39,311 nt of DNA from Cellulomonas sp. RIT-PI-Y (GTDB lineage: Bacteria > Actinomycetota > Actinomycetes > Actinomycetales > Cellulomonadaceae), in contig NZ_JANZKP010000031.1 of assembly GCF_025642745.1 (NCBI RefSeq), positions 1-39,311 of the forward strand, in the 5' to 3' direction. A model generated the notes under the pieces. That model made no database searches and was not told the origin of the DNA. It worked only from the letters and a program-made list of their open reading frames with translations. Every line of letters begins with the position of its first letter. Position 1 is the stretch's first letter. Of this stretch, positions 8,033 through 16,299 are shown piece after piece. The translations under genes and the position numbers were made by a program.

Positions 8033-9659
8033 GGTGCACCTGGTCGCCGACCGGGTGAGCTTCGGCTACCCGGGGCGGCCGGTGCTGGACGCCGTGGTCC
8101 TCACCGCGTCGGCCGGTGAGCGGATCGGCGTGGTGGGGGAGAACGGCGCGGGCAAGACCACCCTGCTCCGGCTGCTGGCCGGTGACCTGGTGCCGACCGC
8201 GGGCGAGGTCCGCACCGTCGGCGAGGTCTCCGTGGTGCACCAGGAGCTCGATCTGCCGCCGGACGCCACCATCGGCGACCTGATCGCCCGGACTGCCGGG
8301 CAGGTGCGCACCGCGGCCGAGCGCCTGGACCGGGTGGTGGCGGACTTCGACCACGACTCCGGCGACCTCACCGCGCTGAGCGAGGCGATCGCCGCCGCCG
8401 AACGGTTGGCCGCCTGGGACGTCGACCGCCGGGTGGACGAGGCGCTGACCCGGTTCGGCGCGCCCCGGGACCCCGCACGGGCGCTGGGCACGCTCAGCGT
8501 CGGGGAGGCCTACCGGGCGCGCCTGGCCTGCCACGTCGCCGAGCGGGCCGACATCCTGCTGCTGGACGAGCCGACCAACCATCTGGACGCCGGGGGAATC
8601 GACTACCTGACCGCCCAACTGCAGCACTGGCCCGGCGTGGTGCTGATCGTCACCCACGACCGCAAGCTCCTGGACGACGTGATGACGGCGATCCTGGACC
8701 TGGACCCGTCGATGGACGGCCGCCCGGTGCTCTACGGCGCGACCCGCTACGCCGACTACCGCTTCGCCAAGGATCAGGCGTTGCGGCGCTGGCGGGTCCG
8801 TTACGCGCAGGAGCGCACACGCGCGCTCCAGCTCGCGCACCGCCTGGACCGGTCCTACGAGGGGCTGTCCGACGAGTGGCGCCCGCCCAAGGGCTCGCAG
8901 AAGCACCGCCGTGGCACCCGGGCCCGGATCCACGTCAAGGCCGCGGACCGTCTGGTGCAGAAGCTGGAGGCCGAGGCCGTCGAGGTGCCGGTCCCGCCGT
9001 TGGAGCTCGCCTTCCCCGATCTGCCCAGCCTGCCGACGTCGTCCCGGGTGGAGGACACCTACCGTGGCGGGCCCCTGCTGGAGCTGCGCGCGCCCCGGGT
9101 GGACGGCCGTCTGGACCTGCCCGGCGTGCGGATCGAGCTGCCCCCGGCCGGTCGGCTGCTGATCACCGGGCCGAACGGTGCCGGAAAGTCCACCCTGCTG
9201 GCCGCCCTGGCCGGTCGGCTGCCGCTGGACCGCGGGCACCGCACCGCCGCCCGGGCGCTGCGGCTCGGTGTGCTGGCCCAGGACGAGGGCACCCCGGAGC
9301 AGCTGCGGATGACCGGGTTCGAGGCCGCCGCGGCCCGGGCGCTGGAGCTGCTGCGCACCGGCGCGCTGGATCCCGGGCACATCGTGCCGATCGCCGCGCT
9401 GGGTCTGCTGGACGAGGCCGATCTGGACCGCCCGCTGGCCGAGCTCTCCGTGGGGCAGCGTCGCCGGTTCGCGCTGGCGATGGCCCTGGTCCCGGCTCCG
9501 CAGGTGCTGATCCTGGACGAGCCGACCAACCACCTGTCGATCGGGCTGGTGGACGAGCTGACCGCGGCGCTGCGGGTGACCTCCGCTGCGGTGGTGGTCG
9601 CGACCCACGACCGGGCGATGCGGGCGGATCTGGCGGGGTGGACGGCGGTGGAGCTCTAG
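8025..9659 (+). CDS. ABC-F family ATPase (ribosome-associated, duplicated ABC domains)
   Basis: The 544-residue protein has two ABC cassettes and no membrane segments. The first Walker A is GENGAGKTT (38-46) with signature LSVGEA and DEPTNHLD; the second is GPNGAGKST (382-390) with LSVGQ and DEPTNHLS. Between them is a basic linker containing a KGSQKHRRG stretch, as in ribosome-binding ABC-F proteins. Members act on the ribosomal E site as translation factors or antibiotic-protection proteins. Nothing in the sequence or housekeeping context decides which, so no resistance label is given. GTG 8025 overlaps rdgB, and its stop overlaps the converging stop of the next gene at a CTAG. Confidence 0.88.
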   Translation: MPEVHLVADRVSFGYPGRPVLDAVVLTASAGERIGVVGENGAGKTTLLRLLAGDLVPTAGEVRTVGEVSVVHQELDLPPDATIGDLIARTAGQVRTAAERLDRVVADFDHDSGDLTALSEAIAAAERLAAWDVDRRVDEALTRFGAPRDPARALGTLSVGEAYRARLACHVAERADILLLDEPTNHLDAGGIDYLTAQLQHWPGVVLIVTHDRKLLDDVMTAILDLDPSMDGRPVLYGATRYADYRFAKDQALRRWRVRYAQERTRALQLAHRLDRSYEGLSDEWRPPKGSQKHRRGTRARIHVKAADRLVQKLEAEAVEVPVPPLELAFPDLPSLPTSSRVEDTYRGGPLLELRAPRVDGRLDLPGVRIELPPAGRLLITGPNGAGKSTLLAALAGRLPLDRGHRTAARALRLGVLAQDEGTPEQLRMTGFEAAAARALELLRTGALDPGHIVPIAALGLLDEADLDRPLAELSVGQRRRFALAMALVPAPQVLILDEPTNHLSIGLVDELTAALRVTSAAVVVATHDRAMRADLAGWTAVEL

Positions 9660-10318
9660 CGGGTCGGAGCGGGCCCGGTGCTGCCGGGCAGGACCCGGTC
9701 CAGTCCGCGGGCCAGGGTGGCCAGCAGCAGGAAACCGAGGGCCACGGCCGCGGTGTTGAGCAGCGCACGGCCCAGTCCCAGCGCACCCGCGTCCAGGAAG
9801 TCGTACGGGTACCAGCCGGTGATCGCACCCCGGACGAAGGTGGAGGCGATCCAGACCAGGGGATAGCCGACCGCCCAGCCGACCGTGCTCCACCGCAGGT
9901 CGCCGTGCGGCCCGACCACCAGCCAGATCAGCCACGTCGCGATCGGGGCGAAGGTGTGCAGCAGGAAGTCCGAGATCCGCCCGGCCGGGGCGAGCGTGGC
10001 CGCGTAGCCGGACAGCAGGGCGTGGTAGATCACCCCGGTCACGGCGATGCACAGCAGCGCGTCGAGCCGGATCACCGCACGGAGCCGGCCACCGCGGTGC
10101 GGCGCGGACACCAGGAGCACCGCGGCGATCAGGACCAGCAGGTTGGACTGGATGGTGAAGTAGCTGAACAGCCGGACCAGGCGCTCGGTCCGGGTGATCG
10201 CGGCGCCCGGATCCGTCGTCAGCGCGGAGTGGATCTCGAGTCCGAGTCCGACCAGCACGCCCAGGGCCAGGACGCCGTACGACACGCGGGTGGCGACCGA
10301 CCGCGCCCCCGGGCTCAC
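9656..10318 (-). CDS. Pr6Pr family integral membrane protein
   Basis: The 220-residue product has about six hydrophobic segments and the Pr6Pr (FAR-17a/AIG1-like) pattern: LVRLFSYFTIQSNLLV near the start, LLHTFAPIATWLIWLVVGP in the middle and GWYPYDFLDAG near the C-terminus. Its biochemical role is unknown. The GTG start (10318) overlaps the stop of the Nudix gene (GTGA), so the pair is coupled. Frames extending further upstream run antisense or through the Nudix gene and were rejected. Confidence 0.85.
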   Translation of the reverse strand: MSPGARSVATRVSYGVLALGVLVGLGLEIHSALTTDPGAAITRTERLVRLFSYFTIQSNLLVLIAAVLLVSAPHRGGRLRAVIRLDALLCIAVTGVIYHALLSGYAATLAPAGRISDFLLHTFAPIATWLIWLVVGPHGDLRWSTVGWAVGYPLVWIASTFVRGAITGWYPYDFLDAGALGLGRALLNTAAVALGFLLLATLARGLDRVLPGSTGPAPTR

Positions 10319-10878
10319 GGCATGCGCCCCACGTGCGCCATCGCCTGGCGCAGCAGCAGGCCCTGTCCGCCGTTCATCTCCACCTGGACCTGCTCGGAGC
10401 AGACCTCCTCCGGGGTGAGCCAGGCCAGGTCCAACGCATCCTGCTGCGGGCGGCAGTCGCCGGTCACCGGCACCACGTAGGCCAGGGAGACCGCGTGCTG
10501 CCGGGGGTCGTGGTACGGCGTGACGCCGGGGGTGGGGAAGTACTCGGCCACCGTGAACGGCTGCGGCGACGGCGGCACCTGCGGCAGGGCCATCGATCCC
10601 AGGTCCTTCTCGATGTGGCGCAGCAGAGCGTCCCGCACCCGCTCGTGGTACATCACCCGGCCGGAGACCAGGGCTCGCGACATCACGCCCTCGGGCGTCA
10701 CCCGCAGCAGCAGGCCGACGGCGACCACGTCGCCGGAGTCGTCGACCCGTACCGGGACGGCGTCGACGTACAGCAACGGCATCTGGCGGCGGACGGCGGC
10801 GATGCCCTCGGCGCTCAGCCAGCCGGCGGGGCGGTGGGGCTCCAGGGGCTCCGGGGGCAGGTCTGCGGTGTCGGTCAC
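10315..10878 (-). CDS. Nudix-fold protein of the DUF4916 type with degenerate Nudix box
   Basis: The 187-residue protein resembles actinobacterial DUF4916/Nudix proteins. The expected box GX5EX7REUXEEXGU is recognisable (it begins GRVMYHE), but the catalytic core reads RHIEKDLG instead of REUxEExG, so Glu positions for metal binding are lost or replaced. It may therefore be non-hydrolytic or have altered chemistry. The start is GTG 10878, with a TAGAAC sequence 6 nt upstream that could be a weak -10. It is coupled to the Pr6Pr gene. Confidence 0.8.
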   Translation of the reverse strand: MTDTADLPPEPLEPHRPAGWLSAEGIAAVRRQMPLLYVDAVPVRVDDSGDVVAVGLLLRVTPEGVMSRALVSGRVMYHERVRDALLRHIEKDLGSMALPQVPPSPQPFTVAEYFPTPGVTPYHDPRQHAVSLAYVVPVTGDCRPQQDALDLAWLTPEEVCSEQVQVEMNGGQGLLLRQAMAHVGRMP

Positions 10879-11021
10879 CTGGAAGTTCTACCCCGTACCG
10901 CCGAGGGTGGGCATCCCCGACGCGCGCAATCGCCCGGCGGGCTGTCCGGACGCGGTCCGGGAATACTGGACGCGGCACGAGCGCTCTACCGGCGTTCGAC
11001 ACAGGCAACAGGAGGCGACTG

Positions 11022-11393
11022 ATGGCAACGACCGAGCTGACGGCTCAGTCCATCCAGAAGACGATCGACGAGAACGAGATCGTCCTGGTGGACTTCTGGG
11101 CCGACTGGTGCGGCCCGTGCAAGCGGTTCGGACCGATCTTCGAGCAGTCCTCGGAGTCGCACCCCGACATCGTCCACGCCAAGGTGGACACCGAGGCGGA
11201 GCAGGAGCTGGCGGCCCAGCTGCAGATCACCTCGATCCCCACGCTGATGGCGTTCCGTGAGGGCGTCCTGGTGTTCAACCAGGCCGGCGCCCTGCCCGGA
11301 CCGGCGCTGCAGCAGGTGGTGGACGCGGTGAAGGGCCTGGACATGGACGACGTCCGGGCGCAGATCGCCGCCGCCGAGGCCGCGCAGAACTGA
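11022..11393 (+). CDS. trxA: thioredoxin
   Basis: A 123-residue thioredoxin with the redox motif WCGPC (Cys30, Cys33) and the cis-proline region TSIPTL. It reduces protein disulfides in the cytoplasm. The ATG follows a strong AGGAGG ribosome site. The C-terminus carries a short extra acidic/Ala-rich helix. It is monocistronic, ending at a 16-bp terminator; the peroxiredoxin 170 bp away on the other strand is a natural electron acceptor, though they are not co-transcribed. Confidence 0.95.
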   Translation: MATTELTAQSIQKTIDENEIVLVDFWADWCGPCKRFGPIFEQSSESHPDIVHAKVDTEAEQELAAQLQITSIPTLMAFREGVLVFNQAGALPGPALQQVVDAVKGLDMDDVRAQIAAAEAAQN

Positions 11394-11400
11394 CCCCAGG

Positions 11401-11437
11401 CGAGAGCCCCGCACCGCCCGACGGTGCGGGGCTCTCG
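11401..11437. terminator. bidirectional terminator hairpin between trxA and tRNA-Leu
   Basis: A perfect 16-bp stem (11401-11416 with 11422-11437) with a 5-nt loop begins 8 nt after the thioredoxin stop. It also lies downstream of the minus-strand tRNA-Leu, so it can serve both. Confidence 0.85.
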
Positions 11438-11447
11438 TGCGCCCGGG

Positions 11448-11529
11448 TGCGGGAGACGGGATTCGAACCCGCACGCTCATCGAGCACCAGGACCTAAACC
11501 TGGCGTGGCTGCCGTTACACCACTCCCGC
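11448..11529 (-). tRNA. tRNA-Leu (anticodon TAG, reads CUA)
   Basis: An 82-nt class II tRNA. The acceptor GCGGGAG pairs with CTCCCGC, the anticodon loop is TTTAGGT, a variable arm is present, and the T-loop GTTCGAATC is normal. CCA is not encoded. It lies 29 nt after the peroxiredoxin stop on the same strand. Confidence 0.95.
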
Positions 11530-11558
11530 GTACCGGTCGATGATGCCAGGTCGGGGGA

Positions 11559-12032
11559 TCAGGCCGCGTCGATCCCGAGGTCGCGACGCAGCTTGGCCAC
11601 GTGGCCGGTGGCCTTCACGTTGTACTGCGCGAGTTCGACCGTGCCGTCGGGGGCCAGCACCACGGTGGAGCGGATCACGCCGGTGACCACCTTGCCGTAC
11701 AGCTTCTTCTCGCCCCAGACGCCCCACTGCTCCATCACGGTGCGGTCGGCGTCGGACACCAGCGGGAAGGTCAGCGACTCCTGTTCGGCGAAGGCCGCGA
11801 GCTTGGCCGGGGAGTCGGGGGACACCCCCAGCACGCGGTAGCCGTGCGCCTGCAACGAGGCGAGCGAGTCGCGGAAGTCGCAGGCCTGCTTGGTACAACC
11901 CGGGGTCCCGGCCGCCGGGTAGAAATACACGACCACGTGCTCGCCGCGCAGCTCCGACAGGGTGAGCGATCCGCCGTCGGCGGTCGGCAGGGTGAAGTCG
12001 GGGGCGGTGTCTCCCACGGACAGGCGCGGCAT
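11559..12032 (-). CDS. bcp: thioredoxin-dependent peroxiredoxin (BCP/PrxQ)
   Basis: The 157-residue peroxiredoxin reduces hydrogen and organic peroxides. The peroxidatic Cys46 in AGTPGCTKQ is followed five residues later by resolving Cys51, the arrangement of the atypical 2-Cys PrxQ subgroup. The ATG follows a GAGGAG ribosome site. It is divergent from the GroES gene with 71 bp between. Electrons would come from thioredoxin, whose gene lies just beyond tRNA-Leu. Confidence 0.95.
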   Translation of the reverse strand: MPRLSVGDTAPDFTLPTADGGSLTLSELRGEHVVVYFYPAAGTPGCTKQACDFRDSLASLQAHGYRVLGVSPDSPAKLAAFAEQESLTFPLVSDADRTVMEQWGVWGEKKLYGKVVTGVIRSTVVLAPDGTVELAQYNVKATGHVAKLRRDLGIDAA

Positions 12033-12090
12033 GGCGATCTCCTCACGGCCGGACGGCTCTCGCGCGGCCGAGCACAGGGTAAGCAGCCGG

Positions 12091-12096
12091 TACCGT
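12091..12096 (+). promoter_or_regulatory. -10 box of the groES-like gene (leaderless)
   Basis: TACCGT ends 7 nt before GTG 12104, and no Shine-Dalgarno is present. Confidence 0.45.
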
Positions 12097-12103
12097 CTGC
12101 GGC

Positions 12104-12442
12104 GTGAGTGCGACGCAGAAGCCCCATCCCGACCTGCCGATCCGGATGCTCAACGACCGCCTGCTGGTCGAACTGGACGCCGACGCGGCCGAACGCCGGT
12201 CCAGTGCGGGCATCGTCATCCCGGCCACCGCGATGGTCGGCAAGCGCCTGACTTGGGGTGCGGTGGTCGCCGCCGGGCAGCACGTGCGCCAGGTGTCGGT
12301 CGGCGACCGGGTGCTGTTCGACCCCGACGAGCGCGGCGAGGTCGAACTGTCCGGTGCGACCTACCTGCTGCTCCGGGAGAAGGACGTGCACGCCGTCGCC
12401 GAGCCTCGCGACGGCGGCGAGGGCACGGGGCTGTACCTCTAG
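12104..12442 (+). CDS. GroES-type co-chaperonin, stand-alone
   Basis: The 112-residue protein has the GroES beta-barrel pattern: LNDRLLVELD near the start, a mobile-loop-like RRSSAGIVIP, then GDRVLFDPDERGEVELSG and a YLLLREKDVHAV end. It would cap a GroEL chaperonin during folding. It differs from standard GroES in lacking the Gly-Gly of the loop, having a longer loop tail and carrying N- and C-terminal extensions. No groEL gene is adjacent. It may be a second, specialised co-chaperonin. Confidence 0.8.
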   Translation: MSATQKPHPDLPIRMLNDRLLVELDADAAERRSSAGIVIPATAMVGKRLTWGAVVAAGQHVRQVSVGDRVLFDPDERGEVELSGATYLLLREKDVHAVAEPRDGGEGTGLYL

Positions 12443-12499
12443 CTGTTGCGCGGCGACCCCGGCGGTGTTGCGATGGATCCCGACGAGAGGGGGACGGTC

Positions 12500-12700
12500 G
12501 TGGGCGACGATCAGTCCGCGCCGGACGAGGCGCGCACGGTGATGGACCTGCTCGCGGAGCACGTGCCGTTGACGCTGCTCGCCGACCTCGCGGCCGCCGA
12601 GCCCCGGTCCGGGGAGATCCTGCGCGCCGAGGGCCTGCCCGACGACGAGTGGTGGCAGGACTCGGAGTCGCCGGAGCCGAAGACGTCCCACACCGCGTGA
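12500..12700 (+). CDS. small acidic protein of unknown function (66 aa)
   Basis: I do not recognise this family. The product is short, acidic and soluble, with one likely helix (VMDLLAEHVPLTLLADLA) and a Trp pair in the C-terminal third. GTG 12500 is favoured because a purine-rich GAGAGGGGG precedes it; an in-frame ATG at 12473 has no ribosome site and would add nine residues. It follows the GroES-like gene by 57 bp. High third-position GC in this frame supports coding. Confidence 0.6.
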   Translation: MGDDQSAPDEARTVMDLLAEHVPLTLLADLAAAEPRSGEILRAEGLPDDEWWQDSESPEPKTSHTA

Positions 12701-12711
12701 CCTGCATCACG
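12696..12711. promoter_or_regulatory. possible CRP/GlxR-family operator
   Basis: CGTGA-N6-TCACG is a perfect palindrome matching the GTGA-N6-TCAC core of CRP-family sites. It overlaps the stop of the 66-aa gene, about 65-70 bp upstream of the tRNA-Lys start region. A single sequence match, so only suggestive. Confidence 0.3.
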
Positions 12712-12776
12712 ACCGGTGCCACCGGCGGGGAACGGATTCGCGTCCGACGCCACCGTGGTGCTAACTTCTCTCTTGC

Positions 12777-12849
<73 letters not shown>

Positions 12850-12854
12850 CCGCA

Positions 12855-12890
12855 ACGAAGGCCCCGCATCGATCGATGCGGGGCCTTCGT
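12855..12890 (+). terminator. terminator after tRNA-Lys
   Basis: A 36-bp perfect palindrome (16-bp stem, GATC loop) begins 6 nt after the tRNA end. It isolates the tRNA from the chemoreceptor gene. Confidence 0.88.
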
Positions 12891-13002
12891 CGTGTCGGCC
12901 CGGCCCTCTGTCGACGCCGCGCCCGAGCGTCCCGCCCGCGTCCCGGCCCCGGCCCGTGAACGCCGCCCACCGGGGACGAGCGGGTGTCACCCGGCCGAGT
13001 CC

Positions 13003-13029
13003 TCAGCCGCCCGGGGGCGCCGTCGATCT
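13003..13029 (+). promoter_or_regulatory. possible FliA/WhiG-type flagellar sigma promoter
   Basis: TCAG, exactly 15 nt, then GTCGATCT resembles the TAAA-N15-GCCGATAA consensus of motility sigma factors (5 of 8 in the -10 half). It lies 38 nt before the chemoreceptor start, which fits the gene's function. Confidence 0.35.
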
Positions 13030-13066
13030 GGAAAGGGACGACCTTCCGACGGAAAGGGCATGCCGC

Positions 13067-14674
13067 ATGGCCGCCACCGCTCCTCAGTCCCCTCGCGCGC
13101 GCCGGCTCAGGGTGCACGACCTCCCGGTCGGCGCCCGGATCGGCGGGGTGCTCGGCATCCTGATCGTGGTGGTGCTCGCCGTGACCGTGGTCGGCATCAG
13201 CCGGCTGAACGCGCTCGACAGCTCGGTCACCCAGCTCGGTCGCACCGCGGTCGAGCCGCAGACCTACCTGGTGAACATCCAGCGCTGGTTCCAGGCCAGC
13301 CGTGCCCGGGTGCTGGAGTTCGGCATGGTGGCGGACGCCGACCGGGCGGGCATCACCAGCGACCGGGAGGGCTTCGACGCCGACGCGCTGAGCAACATCG
13401 ACGACTACGCGCCCTTCGTCCTGGACGAGGACGCGTACGCCGCACTGACCGACGCCTACACGCGGTACCAGTCGGCCGCCGCGGACATCGAGGCGGACGC
13501 GGATCTCGGGGCGGTGGCCTATCACGACGCCTACGCGGAGACCGTGCGTCCGATCACCACCGAGATCGGCGACGCACTGCAGGCTCTGACGGACTCCGTC
13601 AACGAACGCGCGAACGCGGACATCGCCGCCGCCGATCAGCAGGCGAAGAACGCCACTCTGGTGATGATCGTCACCGGGGTGATCGGCGTCCTGCTGGCCG
13701 CGGGGCTGGGCACCGTGCTGGTCCGCCGCCTGATCGGCGACCTGCGCCAGGTGCAGCACACCGTGGAGGCGATCGGCGACGGTGACCTGACCGTGCCGGT
13801 CCGGCTGGACTCGCGCGACGAGCTGGGCCGGATGGCCGGTGCGCTGAACGAGGCGCAGGGCTCGCTGCGGACGCTGATGTCCGGGGTGGTGGAGACGTCG
13901 CAGACGGTGGCTGCTGCCGCGGAGGAGTTGTCCGCGGCGTCCTCGCAGGTGGTGGCGGGGTCGGATGAGACGTCGGCGCAGGCCGGGGTGGTCGCGGCCG
14001 CTGCGGAGCAGGTGTCGCGCAATGTGCAGACGGTGGCCGCGGGCGCGGAGCAGATGGGCGCCAGCATCCGGGAGATCGCGCAGAACGCGTCGCAGGCGGC
14101 GAAGGTGGCCGGGCAGGCCACGGACGCGGCTGCGGTGACGAACGACCAGGTCGCGAAGCTGGGCGACTCGTCGGTGGAGATCGGCAATGTCGTGAAGGTG
14201 ATCACCTCCATTGCGGAGCAGACCAACCTGCTGGCCCTGAACGCCACCATCGAGGCCGCGCGTGCCGGTGAGGCCGGCAAGGGCTTCGCGGTGGTGGCCG
14301 GTGAGGTCAAGGAGCTGGCGCAGGAGACCGCGAAGGCGACCGAGGACATCGCGCGGCGGGTGGAGGCGATCCAGGCCGACACCTCGGGTGCGGTCGTCGC
14401 CATCGGGGAGATCTCGACCATCATCCAGTCGATCAACGACTACCAGATGACCATTGCCTCGGCGGTGGAGGAGCAGACCGCGACGACCACGGAGATGTCC
14501 CGGTCGGTGGCCGAGGCCGCGACCGGCTCGGGCGAGATCGCCAACAACATCACCGGGGTGGCCGCCGCCGCGTCGACCTCGAGCCAGACCCTCGGGCAGA
14601 TGGGCTCCGCGATCGGCGAGCTGGCCCGGCTGTCCGAGAACCTGCGCGGTCAGGTGTCCCGCTTCACCTACTGA
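13067..14674 (+). CDS. methyl-accepting chemotaxis protein
   Basis: A 535-residue transmembrane chemoreceptor. The parts in order are TM1 (about residues 24-46), an extracytoplasmic four-helix sensor (about 47-192), TM2 (about 193-217), a HAMP domain (218-270) and a cytoplasmic signalling domain with the hairpin tip [18 protein letters not shown] (about 384-402). It senses an unknown ligand and signals to CheA/CheW. ATG 13067 is preceded by a GGAAAGGG site; the frame is open further upstream through the terminator and tRNA-Lys, so that extension is rejected. No che or flagellar genes lie nearby. There is no CheR-binding pentapeptide at the C-terminus. Confidence 0.95.
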   Translation: MAATAPQSPRARRLRVHDLPVGARIGGVLGILIVVVLAVTVVGISRLNALDSSVTQLGRTAVEPQTYLVNIQRWFQASRARVLEFGMVADADRAGITSDREGFDADALSNIDDYAPFVLDEDAYAALTDAYTRYQSAAADIEADADLGAVAYHDAYAETVRPITTEIGDALQALTDSVNERANADIAAADQQAKNATLVMIVTGVIGVLLAAGLGTVLVRRLIGDLRQVQHTVEAIGDGDLTVPVRLDSRDELGRMAGALNEAQGSLRTLMSGVVETSQTVAAAAEELSAASSQVVAGSDETSAQAGVVAAAAEQVSRNVQTVAAGAEQMGASIREIAQNASQAAKVAGQATDAAAVTNDQVAKLGDSSVEIGNVVKVITSIAEQTNLLALNATIEAARAGEAGKGFAVVAGEVKELAQETAKATEDIARRVEAIQADTSGAVVAIGEISTIIQSINDYQMTIASAVEEQTATTTEMSRSVAEAATGSGEIANNITGVAAAASTSSQTLGQMGSAIGELARLSENLRGQVSRFTY

Positions 14675-14691
14675 GCGACCCGCTCGCACGT

Positions 14692-14726
14692 CGAGGCCGG
14701 CGATCCCCACGGGGTCGCCGGCCTCG
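14692..14726 (+). terminator. terminator after the chemoreceptor gene
   Basis: A long GC-rich stem (CGAGGCCGGCGA with TCGCCGGCCTCG, plus CCCC/GGGG with one bulged T) begins 17 nt after the stop. Confidence 0.8.
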
Positions 14727-14795
14727 CGTCGTTCGACCTGCCGTTCCGCCGCCCGGGGACCACGATGGGAGCACCCGAGGAAACGGAGCGACACG

Positions 14796-16238
14796 ATGGA
14801 CCAGACACTCAGCTACGACGTGGTCGTGATCGGCGGCGGCGCAGTGGGGGAGAACGCCGCGGACCGGGCCGCCCGCACCGGACTGTCCGTGCTGGTGGTC
14901 GAACGCGAGCTGGTCGGCGGTGAGTGCTCCTACTGGGCGTGCATGCCGTCGAAGGCGCTGCTGCGGCCCGGAGCGGTGCTGGCGGAGGCGCGGGCCGTCC
15001 CCGGGGTGGCGGAGCTGCTGACCGGCACGCTCGACCCGGCACAGGTGCTGGCCCGGCGGGACGTGTTCACCTCGCACTGGGACGACCGGAGCCAGGTGGA
15101 GTGGCTGGACTCGGCGGGGCTGGGGCTGCTGCGCGGCACCGCCCGGTTCGCCGGCGAGAAGGAACTGCGGGTCGACAACGAGGAGGACGGCACCAGCACC
15201 CGGGTGATCGCCCGGCACGCGGTGATCGTGGCCAGTGGCAGCGAACCGGTGATCCCGGACGTCCCCGGCCTGGCGGAGTCGACCCCGTGGACCTCGCGGG
15301 AGGCCACCGCGGTGGAGGAGGTGCCGTCGCGGCTCGCCGTCCTCGGTGGGGGCGTGGTCGGGGTGGAGATGGCCACCGCCTACCGCGACCTGGGCGCCGA
15401 GGTGACGGTCATCGTGCGTGGCGACCGGCTGCTGACCGGCGCGGAGCCGTTCGCGGCGGAGGAGATCGGCACCGCGCTGCGCGAGCTCGGGGTGGACCTG
15501 CGGTTCGGCACCGAGACCACGGCCGTCCGCCGGGACGCCGACGGGGTGCACCTGACCCTGAGCGGGCCGCAGGGCGAGCAGACCGTGGACGCCGACGAGC
15601 TGGTGGTCGCGACCGGGCGACGGCCGCGGACCGCCGAGCTGGGGCTGGACGTGCTCGGCCTGGACGGGATCACGGTCGACGACGCCCTGCAGGTCCCGGG
15701 TCACGACTGGCTGTTCGCGGTCGGGGACGTGACCGGGCGGACCGCCACCACCCACCAGGGCAAGTACGACGCCCGGGTGGCCGGGGACGTGGTCGCCGCG
15801 CGGTTCGGCTCCGACGACGCCCTGCGCGACGCCGAGCGGGAGGCCGGGGACTGGAGCCGGTTCCGGGCCACCGCCGATCACGCCGCGGTGCCGCAGGTGG
15901 TCTTCAGCCGTCCGGAGGTGGCATGGGTGGGGCAGACCGAGCAGCAGGCGAAGGACGCCGGCCGGTCGGTGCGCACCGTGAGCTACGCGATCGGGTCGGT
16001 CGCCGGGGCGTCGGTGAGCGCGGACGGCTACCAGGGCACCGCCCAGCTGGTGCTGGACCGGGACTCGCACGTCATCCTCGGCGCGACCTTCACCGGTCCG
16101 GACGCCGCCGAGCTGTTGCAGACCGCCACGGTCGCGGTCGTGGCCGGGACGCCGCTGAGCCGCCTGTGGCACGCGGTGCCGGCCTACCCCACGGTCAGCG
16201 AGGTGTGGCTGCGCCTGTGGGAGACCGCGGGCCTCTGA
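14796..16238 (+). CDS. NAD(P)/FAD-dependent disulfide oxidoreductase (class I, lipoamide dehydrogenase-like)
   Basis: A 480-residue flavoprotein with FAD-binding GGGAVG (13-18), a redox-active disulfide Cys44-SYWA-Cys49, a central NAD(P)-binding GGGVVGVE motif, the FAD-ribityl GDVTG segment and a dimerisation domain. In lipoamide dehydrogenase and glutathione reductase the C-terminal dyad is His-Pro-...-Glu. Here the His position is Tyr464 (YPTVSE), with Glu469 kept; His459 lies five residues earlier. Mercuric reductase also has Tyr near this position, so the substrate is unlikely to be lipoamide. No lipoyl or pyruvate-dehydrogenase genes are adjacent. A GGAG ribosome site precedes the ATG. 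Confidence 0.88.
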   Translation: MDQTLSYDVVVIGGGAVGENAADRAARTGLSVLVVERELVGGECSYWACMPSKALLRPGAVLAEARAVPGVAELLTGTLDPAQVLARRDVFTSHWDDRSQVEWLDSAGLGLLRGTARFAGEKELRVDNEEDGTSTRVIARHAVIVASGSEPVIPDVPGLAESTPWTSREATAVEEVPSRLAVLGGGVVGVEMATAYRDLGAEVTVIVRGDRLLTGAEPFAAEEIGTALRELGVDLRFGTETTAVRRDADGVHLTLSGPQGEQTVDADELVVATGRRPRTAELGLDVLGLDGITVDDALQVPGHDWLFAVGDVTGRTATTHQGKYDARVAGDVVAARFGSDDALRDAEREAGDWSRFRATADHAAVPQVVFSRPEVAWVGQTEQQAKDAGRSVRTVSYAIGSVAGASVSADGYQGTAQLVLDRDSHVILGATFTGPDAAELLQTATVAVVAGTPLSRLWHAVPAYPTVSEVWLRLWETAGL

Positions 16239-16247
16239 TAACGGGAA

Positions 16248-16287
16248 CGACGAAGGGCCGCCGGAGCGATCCGGCGGCCCTTCGTCG
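16248..16287. terminator. bidirectional terminator between oxidoreductase and binding-protein genes
   Basis: An 18-bp perfect stem (16248-16265 with 16270-16287) with loop GCGA lies between two converging stops. Confidence 0.87.
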
Positions 16288-16299
16288 CGTGGGATGCGG

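Noticed and set aside
8025..9659. Antibiotic-resistance gene call for the first ABC-F protein
   Set aside because: ABC-F proteins include translation factors; it is embedded in the rph-rdgB operon and no resistance-specific feature can be read from the sequence.
10925..11021. A SigR-type (GGGAAT...GTT) oxidative-stress promoter for thioredoxin
   Set aside because: The half-sites GGGAAT and GTT are present but about 29 nt apart instead of 18-19.
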